This document shows, piece by piece, positions 22,424-31,497 of a stretch of 64,000 nucleotides of DNA (position 1 is its first letter; each line of letters begins with the position of its first letter). Under the pieces are notes generated by a model, which was not told the origin of the DNA, did not search any database, and worked only from the letters and a program-made list of their open reading frames with translations. This DNA comes from Serendipita indica DSM 11827 (taxonomy: Eukaryota > Basidiomycota > Agaricomycetes > Sebacinales > Serendipitaceae), in NCBI GenBank assembly GCA_910890315.1, contig CAJVGD010000005.1, forward strand, positions 620,001 through 684,000, read 5' to 3'. The translations under genes were made by a program, and so were the position numbers.

Positions 22424-23412
22424 ATGTCCAAGAAGAAGTTTGAACTTCCGCCCCCACGCAAAGAACCATTCCCGCCAACGATTGGGTCGAACCCCACGCC
22501 AACGTCCAAGCTGGGTGACGACCCGATACTTGAACCTCCACTTCCAAAGGTCAAAGATTCTTATGGACGGATGGTTTCGACGAAAAAGGCGAATATGCCT
22601 TTTCTTTCGTATGTGGACCATGTTGTCTCTGACGTTTCCACTAAAATTTATCGTTCCTCTGGATGTCAATCGACAGGTACGGCAAATGGAAGGCCGCTGA
22701 AGCTGCCAAGGAGGCGCGACGAGCCAAACGCGCAGAAAAGTGGGCCAAAGGCGAGGAGCTTTCCGACTGGGAAGACGACCCGGACGCACCAGGTTCGGTC
22801 AGTGAAGAAGATTCTGTAGGAATGGTGCTAGCCAAGACGCTCCTCATCCTCGTTCTCGTCTTCATGCTCTCTGGCAAGTTTGTGACAGACAGCTTGGTAT
22901 GGGGTTATGATGGCAAATGGGTCCACTGGAGGACGTACTGGCCTTTTGAGGGATCGGGATCGCTCTTCACAGAAGAGATGTTGGCGAAATACGACGGTTC
23001 CAATCCGAACCTGCCCATCTATCTTGCCGTACGTCTTGCTACTCCAAAACACATTGATATCTTCTGACTATTCCAGATTGATGGTGACGTATACGACGTC
23101 TCCGCCAATCGACATACATATGGGCCTGGCGGGAGTTATCACCTCATGGCGGGCATCGATGCCGCGCGTTCGTTTGGAACGGGTTGCTTCAAAGATCATC
23201 GAACTCATGACCTCCGTGGTCTGGACGAGGGTGAGATGAAAGGCGTCGAACATTGGAAGGCTTTTTTCAAACGAAGCGACAAGTATCCGTTTGTGGGAAA
23301 AGTCATTCATCCTCCCATCGACCCAATGAGTCCCACTCCTATTCATTGCGACGAAAACAAGCGGAATCCGCCAAAGCAGACGCAAGGGCCAGCCAAACGA
23401 CCGGAACTATAA
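22424..23412 (+). CDS. Membrane-anchored cytochrome-b5-like heme/steroid-binding (MAPR) protein, 290 aa
   Basis: Exons 22424-22608, 22677-23028 and 23077-23412. A proline-rich N terminus and a charged helix (KWKAAEAAKEARRAKRAEKW) precede one transmembrane segment (VLAKTLLILVLVFMLSG). The C-terminal domain has LPIYLAIDGDVYDVSANRH, YGPGGSYHLMAGIDAARSF and GTGCF, the signature of membrane-associated progesterone receptor / Dap1-type b5 folds. These bind heme on the lumenal or cytosolic ER face and assist P450 enzymes. A Pro-rich tail ends the protein. All junctions are GT-AG in phase. Confidence 0.9.
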
Positions 23413-24697
23413 ACCAATTCTAAGAACTCGAGTTATTTATCATGTCCCGAATGGTTGAAAATGGATTTCATTTTACTACGTCTGCAATACAACCGATTCG
23501 TACGGTTCGCATCATCACTCTTGAGAGGTAATGCGTCCTTGATGTCCATTACCCGGCACCCTTCCATTTGGCAGCGTAATTGAAATCGTGAAAGAATACG
23601 CTGGCTGTCTCAGGAGCCCTGCAGGTACGTAAGGTGCTTGCGACATATTTGACGCCTTAATCTACGAGGAATGTAAGGCAATTGGTGCCTCCCAATTAAT
23701 AGGTCTATGAATCACCTCAATTATTATGCTCAGTTGAGGCACCGGCTTTCATTTGACTTGTAATGTGGCCTGTCATTCGGTTAAGAATGGCCGATATCTG
23801 TTAATTACAGGTTTATTCTCCCAAGATATGCTGACTTGCTAATCTCTCTGTTACACTAGTTTGCGGGTACTTACCATGCTCTCCAGTAATACGACCTAAG
23901 GAATGCTGCCATGATCTCTTCACTCCTTAGATAACCGAGAAATTCGTGAGTAGTCATACGATATTATAGGCTGCCTGGATTGAAATTGTACTGAGGGGAT
24001 TAACCTGAGGGTAGAAGGACCTGGTTTACACCGTGTGTAATATATATAATCTGAACACTATTGTATTGCTTGGATTCTCAATGTCATGTGACGATCGTAT
24101 ACACATCTAGGTGAGGTGTTGGGCAAAAGCTCGACCTGCCAAAGGCCACTACCATACATACCAAACATGCTCGACGTGTTGTGTCCAAACCCTGCGAGAA
24201 TGGATATAATGGTTTTTTTATTCGTAAAAAATGAGTAAACTACCGTCCTGTCATTTTTCTACCACCGTATGTATGGTCTCTCTCGAATTGACCCTTCATT
24301 ACGACTTGCCTTGTCAAGACATAATCCTGCCACCAACCGCCGACTTTGCCAACGAGAATCATATCTACCTCTCGCATGCTCGACTTCTCAGAGACCAATA
24401 ATCACTATATGGGCCATCTTCGGCCTCTATCATTGCGATCAAACTCAGAAATGACCAATGACGAGTTGGGGGAGGGGAGGTGGCACGTCCAATGCGCCTT
24501 CAGAGCTTTAGAGTTGAACACCCGAAGCGCATTCGAGAAATGGCAATGGAAGGTGCCTTGAGCACACCTTACTATCTCTGGATGACCACAAGCGTTCGGG
24601 GCTTTTCAGAGCGACCACAACTACCCTTGGCGCGGAGTATGGATCAAGTACACGATAATGATTTCAATTTGGCTTCTTTTACGATACATCTAACTCA
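23413..24697. other. Gene-poor convergent region, about 1.3 kb
   Basis: Lies between convergent genes. It is AT-rich in its middle (about 23700-24250), with several short open frames but no protein family signature, no splice structure and no direct or inverted repeat that I could see. Confidence 0.5.
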
Positions 24698-25960
24698 TCA
24701 ATAATCGTTGTCGCCGGAGCTTCCGTAGTTATTGCCGGTCTACTCTCGCATCAGTAGATGAACGCAAGACAAGTCGATCAAAGTACACACCTTGCGATCT
24801 CTTCCAGCCTGCTCGCGTTCTGAATTATTCGTAATCTTGCCGGCGACTTGCTGTGCCGTGCCCTTGATTTTATCACCTACGCCGGGCTTGTTGCTTCCAT
24901 ACGAGTCATCGTCGTCTCTGTTGCGATTCGAGGAGCCATAGGAGTTGTCATTGCGAGTCGAAGAGCCATAACTATCGTCGTTATCCCGGTTCGAAGACCC
25001 ATAGCCTCCAGTTCCGGTGTTGGACGAGCCATAGGTATTATCCTTGTCGCGGTTGGATCCATAAGAGTTGTCATTGTCGCGGTTTGAAGATCCGTATCCA
25101 CCAGATGTCTTCGAGGCTCCGTAGGTATTGTCGGAATCGTCGTTACGGTTGGACGATCCGTATCCACCAGACGTATTCGAAGAACCGTATGTGTTGGTCG
25201 ATGTATCGCGATTGGACGACCCATAGGTGTTGCTGGAATCTTCGTCGCGGTTGGAGGATCCGTATCCTCCGGATTTATTCGAAGAACCATATGTGTTGGT
25301 CGACGTATCGCGGTTGGACGACCCATAGGTATTGCTGGAATCCTCGTCACGATTAGAGGATCCATATCCACCGGTCGTGTTCGAGGAACCGTAGGTGTTT
25401 CCGGTGTCACGAGTTGAAGAGCCATAGCTATCGTCTTTATCTCGGTTCGAAGACCCATAGCCTCCAGTTCCGGTGTTGGACGAGCCATAGGTATTATCCT
25501 TGTCGCGGTTGGATCCATAAGAGTTGTCATCGTCGCGGTTTGAAGATCCGTATCCGCCAGATGTCTTCGAGGCTCCGTAGGTATTGTCGGAGTCATCATT
25601 ACGGTTGGACGATCCGTATCCCCCCGACGTATTTGAGGAGCCATAAGTGTTGTCCTTGTTCGAGGCTCCATAGCCACCCGATGTTGTCGTGTTCTTGGAG
25701 CCACCATACGTATTGCTCGAGTCATTGTCACGTCCACCCGAACCGTATCCAGTCGAGGATGTAGTGTTCGTGCCTCCATAGCCACTCTTGGTGTCTAAAG
25801 GCCTGTTAGACTACTATGCCTGAGTTGCTGAGCTGAGGACGTACTGGAACCGTAATCGTTATCACGGTCTCGATCTACCCAGGAATTACAATTTGTGCAG
25901 ATATCAACGATATAATAACGTACTGGAGCCGTAGGAGTCGTTGTTTCCGTATCCAGACAT
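24698..25960 (-). CDS. DDR48-like hydrophilic stress protein with GYGSSNRD repeats, about 370 aa
   Basis: Exons (minus) 25960-25924, 25874-25845, 25794-24791 and 24739-24698. The product starts MSGYGNNDSYGSS and is built almost wholly from Gly, Ser, Asn, Asp, Tyr, Thr and Arg in short repeats such as GGYGSSNRD, NTYGSSN and DDSYGSS. This composition matches yeast Ddr48 and related dehydrin-like stress proteins, which are intrinsically disordered. Before the last exon is GDKIKGTAQQVAGKI, which resembles the start of CsbD-type stress proteins. A block of about 152 codons is duplicated inside the long exon (offset about 456 bp). The frame has no internal ATG. AGGGG/CCCCT elements lie upstream. 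Confidence 0.82.
24985..25535. repeat. Tandem internal duplication, period about 456 bp
   Basis: The stretch beginning tcgaagacccatagcctcca at about 24991 recurs at about 25447 with near identity for roughly 90 bp and weaker identity beyond. It encodes the GYGSSNRD-type units of the stress protein and is in frame (152 codons). Shorter repeats within it share the motif agatccgtatccacc. Confidence 0.75.
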
Positions 25961-26848
25961 GGTGCGTATGGGGTGTTCTGCTGGTCGAAAGCAAAGGGGG
26001 GGAAATCGAGGGCTTATATGCGCACCTCGCTTGCAGAATCGGGAACCAACTGTCAATCAAATGACGCTTGGAGTCACATGCGATGACGAGTTGACGAAAG
26101 AGGACGAGGAGTGCACGAGCGAATGAGCTCTTCGCACGTCATGCGCCATTTTCAGCTGACTTGCCTCCCCTTTTGCATGTAATTAGATGCATAACGCCTG
26201 TCGATGAATGGAGGAAGCGAATCATATGCTACGGGAAGAGTGTGGATACCCTCTCGGTCGTTTCAAGAAGCATCCCTTTACTAGCATCGAAAATCTAGAC
26301 CCTCGGAAATTGGTTCAGGGTATGTTCGACCGCATGTGCGGCGGGCGACAGACAAACGTTGGAGCTCTTCAACTTGCTGGGATTGAATGTCCTAGAAACA
26401 GAGACGCTAGATAATACACGAGGAGCGAAATATCTGAATGCCAAGTGCCAATTTGGTCAGGATCTGTCTTCGGTCCTCGACAATCGCCGTCATCCATCCG
26501 AGGTGGCGGTTGGATGGCGTTCTACTCTTGGATTCTATTGTATTATTGCGAGATATGTTTCGGCCGAATCCGCGTATGACGAGCTCGGTTGACAGGAGCC
26601 GCAAGACGAGATGACGAGTAGGAGGCTTTCTTGGATTTGGGCGTAATTGGAGCCCCGCGGGGTGAACTCGATGAGGATGCCCAGGGATTATATCCACTTT
26701 ATTTATACATTCACAACCTTTTGTCATCCTTTAGTCTCAACTTACCCGTTGAAGCTAATAAGAATGACTTGTGTCGCTCATGTTCATGTTCAGGTTTCGT
26801 CCTTCCATATTGCATCGAGTTTCTAGAACAATACACGAATTTCCTGCT
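25961..26848. promoter_or_regulatory. Upstream region of the stress-protein gene, with possible STRE sites
   Basis: About 890 bp between the stress-protein start and the 3' end of the isochorismatase gene. AGGGG occurs at 25995-25999 and CCCCT at 26167-26171; these are the core of the stress-response element read by Msn2/4-type factors in yeast. Their use in basidiomycetes is not established, so the call rests on position and on the gene's class. The rest holds short open frames on both strands without support. Confidence 0.35.
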
Positions 26849-27750
26849 TTACAACGCACTCTTTGGCGTCCCATCCCCGCAGAGGTCACGAAGGGAGTTG
26901 GCAATTGCTTGCTTCTCCGCCTTTACGAGAGACGAAAACTCTTTGAAATTAGGCGACCCAGCATCCTCTTCAACACATATTCAGAGTGAATATCAGCCAC
27001 AAGATGGAGATGCACGTACGCATAAGTTGGAACGCCAAACTCTCGCTCGTGGTGATGACTGCGCCTGCTTGACTGCCTCACACATCAACACAGAAGAAAG
27101 AGCAAGGGGATCAGGCGCACCGTAGTGAAGCCAGTGCAATAGGAATCTCCTCCTTGTTGCAGCTCGATACTGCATCCGCAACTACGTGCACCGAATAACC
27201 AGACGAGAGTAGCTCGAGGACCGTTTGTAAGACACAGACATGGCTCTAACAGGCAGTTAAACCAGTCCGAGTACGAGCGGCAGCGCACCTCAATTCCAAA
27301 GATGACTACGCTTTGAATCCCATGTTCATGGAGCTTGGCTTGGACCTCGGGAATATACATTGAGAATTTCGTCTTGGGCCACGTCCCGACCTATCGGGCA
27401 AGGACGTGTAATTAAGGACAAAATTGAACATAATCAGGGGCATTTATCCAAATAGCATATACGTACATGTAGGGCTCCTAGCTTTTCAAGTTCCATCTCT
27501 GAAACCGTCGACCCTAAAGCCTTTGGGTTCTGCTCGGTAACGAATACAGGAATGTTGAACATCTGAAGGGCAATTACGACACCCATAAAGTCTTCTTTGT
27601 CTTCGAACGTACGTTTGCATATGCAAGCATCCGTCGACTCGTGGCGACGACCGCAGGGAATTGATGAATCGCATTCCGGAAGCGGTCCTGAATATCACAA
27701 ACGAAAAATGCAGGCCTACTCAGGACCTTTTTGCCAATTGTTGCTGCCAT
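26849..27750 (-). CDS. Isochorismatase-like hydrolase (ISOC1/2 type), 210 aa
   Basis: Exons (minus) 27750-27613, 27562-27467, 27390-27289, 27245-27121, 27072-27020 and 26967-26849. Landmarks: FFVCDIQDRFRNAI (catalytic Asp), IPVFVTEQNPKALGSTV, GTWPKTKFSMYIPEV (catalytic Lys region) and VVIFGIESHVCVLQTVLELL (catalytic Cys in SHVC), then GYSVHVVADAVSS. This is the cysteine-hydrolase fold of the animal ISOC1/ISOC2 and fungal isochorismatase-domain proteins. The substrate is unknown; a role in isochorismate use cannot be assumed. It lies 150 bp downstream of the first Cys/His-module gene on the same strand. Confidence 0.93.
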
Positions 27751-27899
27751 GCTCGTCGAGGTCAGCTCCAGAGTCGTATTGAATACATTCACCACCTCAG
27801 ATGGCACCCCACGTGAATCCCAAAACAAGAGTAGTCGTAGAGAAGAGTGTGCATACAAGAAACTAACCCAAGGAAACCCATGACATGGACACGTTCGTT

Positions 27900-29708
27900 T
27901 CATGGGCGTACAACTGCTGAATTATTCCATTGCGGGTTCCCGTTTCCTCCATACATTCCCGGTGTACTGCTAATCACAGGGCTGATAAACGTGTTGGTTG
28001 GTGCTTGTGGCTGAGCGTACTGCATGTTCTGCGGGGAAGACATGGGAGGTGATGAATATGAAGGAGGCCCATGCTGTTGAACTGAATAATTCCCTGGTCC
28101 TCCTCCTCCATCTCCGGGAGTATACGGCTGAGGACCTGCGTATCCCGACGGCGTACCAGGTCCTGGCGTGGGGCCGTTGGACCAAGCTGGTGGTTGTCCG
28201 TACGGTGAAGGACTCGCATTGCTACCTCCTCCCGCAGGGTTTGGCCAGACAGTCTGAGTATACACTTGCGGTTGCTGTGGTTGATTTTGTACTGGAGGCG
28301 TCGGAAGTGGATGATGCTGAGGACCGGAAGGGGGTTGCGGAGTCTGCGCATTAGGCCAAACAGTTTGGTTGTACACTTGTTGTCCAGGGGGAGGTTGAGA
28401 AGGCGTACCCGGTGGGGGAGCTTGAGACCAAACTGTTTGGTTGTATACTTGTTGACCAGAGGGAGGAGGCCCCTGGTTTTGATTAGAGGGCTGAGGGCCG
28501 TTGTTGGTCCATACAGTTTGATTATATACACCGGGCTGTTGCACAGGCTGCGAATTCGATTGCCCGCCAGGTTGATATTGCGCCAAAGCGGCACCCTGCT
28601 GACCGAGCCTACAAAGAATAGCCTCTTAAGCCCAAGAAATTTCTCTCTGTGCAAGTTTGAACGTACATCAAGTGAGTCTTGCCGCAATATTGCGTTGGCT
28701 TCCCGCTCGGGTCAATCCAGACTGGCTTCGTGCATCCATCCCACTGACAGCAACCCGGATTTGGCGATGGACCGGGAGGTACTCCATACTGCGTAGGCGC
28801 AGAGGGAACACCGACGGGTGCAGACTGTGGTGCGCCTGATTGACCCAATCTGACCAACTTTCAATAATAGAAATATGTATGAGAAGGGTATACTGACGCT
28901 GCATGTCCTCGACTACAATACTTGCCCTTCTGGCCCGTAATGGGGTCCTTGTACACCTTTTTGCCGCAATTTGGGAGTGCACATGTATTCCCGAGACTAT
29001 GCCCAGAGATTAGAGTTATTCTACGTGCCAAAGTGCAAGTCGTACTTCTTGTGTGCTATTGAGCAGTAATAACTTGGCTTTCCACTTGGGTCGACCCAGG
29101 CCGGTTTACCGCATCCAGGGAGAATACAATGCGAAGGACCAGCTGTTAAAGTCGCGAATTAGCAAATCGCACTCAAGCCTGTTCCATAGAAAGTTCTAGA
29201 CGTACAAGGTCCAGACGTCCAGGTCACATATGTCGCAGTCCCTGCCATCTGAGGTGGAGGAATAGGAGGAGCTGGTTGGGTTTGAACGAGCATGACTTGC
29301 TGTGGTGCCGCGTTGGCGGGGACCTGCACCCAGTTGCCAGCGGGCTGAGGACCGGACATGGTATGATACTGTCCAGGGCTCGGAGACATATTAGTGAGAC
29401 TCTTGAACTTATTTACCGCGTTTGTGATCATGCTTCCGCCCGCAGGACCACCTCCGCTACCCGTCTGCACGACTTGTACGGTCGTCTGTCCACCTCCGTG
29501 TCTATGAAGTTGTTGAAAAGGACGCATAGAATCGTAAGAAGAGGTTAATTACGCTGCCAATGCCGCATTGGCGCATCCCTTGCTGCAATATGGATGTCCT
29601 GGTGTACATTGCCGCTGATTGCACCACTACCAAGTCGCATGAGTTTATAAGAAGCATATTCGGCGATTATAGGTCGATATTCACCGCACAGGTCGGTATA
29701 GAAGCCAT
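27900..29708 (-). CDS. Cys/His-module protein C, with VYNQTVW repeats, 489 aa
   Basis: Exons (minus) 29708-29685, 29614-29553, 29501-29206, 29142-29046, 28996-28898, 28849-28667 and 28608-27900. The N terminus MASIPTCARQCTPGHPYCSK carries a compact Cys motif (PGHxYCSKGC). Three further modules, one per exon, follow a common plan C-x4/5-C-x-(K)-x-V/A-W/Y-x-D-P ... K-x3-YC-x-x-x-H: CILPGCGKPAWVDPSGKPSY, CALPNCGKKVYKDPITGQ and CQWDGCTKPVWIDPSGKPTQ. The long last exon is Pro/Gln/Gly-rich with four VY(N/T)QTVW repeats. Spacing of Cys and His suggests small zinc-binding units. No catalytic domain, signal peptide or membrane segment is visible. Function unknown; paralogous to the next two genes upstream on the same strand. 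Confidence 0.85.
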
Positions 29709-30048
29709 CGTAGAAGATGGAGTGGCAGTCGGCGTCTGTTGGCTGCTGGATTGATTAACGCTCGATTTTATAGCGACTGTCACCGTCTGGACAACGGTTT
29801 TGAGGTTGTGTTTGGCTACAAGTTGGTGTTAGTCTCCGTCTGTCACCCGGTCTCGATCATCCAGCATGCCAGTTTCTCAACCAGCACATCTTTATTTACC
29901 TATGACTCCTTGCAAGGACATGGCCGGTCGCAGTTTTACTCGACAAAGACAATGAAGAGCGGTTTAAGTTGGACTGAATCATGGAATTTGCTCGAGTATT
30001 ACATACTACACTTTCTCCGGGAGTGGCAGTGCCCAGACAAGAAGAGTG
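29709..30048. other. Spacer between module genes B and C, 340 bp
   Basis: Holds the promoter of gene C and the 3' UTR of gene B. A plus-strand frame here looks Cys-rich but only mirrors the minus-strand codons. Nothing else was seen. Confidence 0.5.
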
Positions 30049-31038
30049 CTATGGATTCACCATTTGGACTTGTACGTTCGACCATGGATGTCCATACACG
30101 TGTATTCGGCCTGGTCCTGTGAACGGTTGCACCTGGATTGGCGGTTGCGGGGAGGAGTGTCTTACAAGGCTATTGTGGCTTTAGAGATTAATACACTCGA
30201 AATGAAATCGCATACTTGGTGTGATGCTGACAATATGGCGCTGATCGGCGAATGAGACCGCGGCGAGTATTTCTTGTGCATCCGTCATATTGGCAAGTGG
30301 CTGCATCTCTTACTGGCGCAGGAGCCATCGGTGTATTATACGGTTGCATGCCATTGATGATCTCGATCTTCATTATAGGCCGGACCGCTTGACCCTGCCT
30401 GGCATCGCTGTGACTATTCGCATATAAGAGAGAAAGGAGTCGAACGACGTACATCGAATGTCCGCGGTCACAATATCTACTTCGTACTCTGGTAGTCGGA
30501 TCAACGTAAACTTTTCTCTGACAGTCCTTAAACGCGCATGTTTCACCGCGACTATGCAAACGGTCAGAGAAATAATCCGGTAAAGAGGGAGCACCATTAC
30601 GCTTTATGAGTTCTCGAGCAGTAGTCGCTCCGCTTTCCGTTCCTCCCGACCCATGCCAGCGCGGTACAGCCAGGGAGAGCACAGTAAGCGCTAGAAGCAG
30701 GTATTATGTACGGCTGTGGGTTGAATTGGGCATTTGAAGTAGGTGCGGTCGGTCGTCTGCAATGCCATGAGGTTGATAGGGAACCAGGGATGTACCAACC
30801 TAAACAAGCTGAATATCCGCGAAATGAGACCTGAACCTCGTCTTCTGCGTAATATCGTCAGCAAGACTCGATATAAAGGGTCTTACAAACCTCGACGCCC
30901 TGGCGCAGGTCCGACTGCAAAACGCATGGCCAGGGGTGCAAGGATGGGTTTCGCAGTGCTATATACCACAGCGTGCGATCAGATCTTTCGACTTCAACTA
31001 TGTAGATTACGTACCGTACACCAAGCTGTAGGATTCAT
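30049..31038 (-). CDS. Cys/His-module protein B, 239 aa
   Basis: Exons (minus) 31038-31015, 30958-30891, 30844-30800, 30756-30601, 30551-30453, 30413-30216 (or from 30407) and 30178-30049. The protein opens MNPTAWCTHCETHPCTPGHA with FCSRTC, the same N-terminal Cys motif as its neighbours. Modules follow on separate exons: CALPGCTALAWVGRNGKRSD with YCSRTH, CAFKDCQRKVYVDPTTRVRS with YCDRGH, and CQYDGCTRNTRRGLIRRSAP with YCQHH. It ends in a short PQPPIQVQPFTG-type tail. All internal exons from the third to the sixth begin and end in phase 2. This is the shortest and most module-dense of the three paralogues, with almost no Q/P-rich tail. Function unknown. Confidence 0.8.
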
Positions 31039-31497
31039 TCTCTTCGTCAACGAGGGGGAGAACGAGTACAGAGCCAACCAGCTCATGTAACCTCAAACCA
31101 GCTTTCTCAATCATCGGGGACTACGACATCGCCTCAGCCCCAGCTGTCTCCGCCTGACACTGCAGTCCAATAGCCAGCAAACTCTCGCATCTTTCATTCA
31201 AAGATAATTTGCATCTCAAGCACCAAATAAGATGTTTGGTAGCTGTGTCGGACTAATCAGCTCTAGCAAGAGGGAGACATGGCGATAATGATGTTCCGAC
31301 AACGACGCAGGGACATTTGAACCATGTTTAATCGATCGATAAGTTGAATAGAGTCCATCTAATCGAGGATTGTGTCACCGAATTTAAGCCAGTTAACGTA
31401 GTGGAGGTCAAGTGACAGAAAAGGATCTAACAAAATAATTGAAGCTTTCATATTACAGTAGAGAATAGACTCTACGAATCAAGAAAGAAACCGTGCA
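31039..31497. other. Spacer between module genes A and B, about 460 bp
   Basis: Contains the promoter of gene B and the 3' UTR of gene A. AT-rich; no gene or repeat seen. Confidence 0.5.

Noticed and set aside
24877-25785. 302-codon minus-strand frame rich in Thr, Arg, Pro and Met
   Set aside because: It is a shifted reading of the GYGSSNRD repeat DNA. The true frame has no internal ATG but joins to the MSGYGNNDSYGSS exon and a proper stop.
29981-30184. Cys-rich plus-strand frame between module genes
   Set aside because: The cysteines come from reading the complement of ACA and GCA codons in gene B. No start, splice or partner exon supports it.
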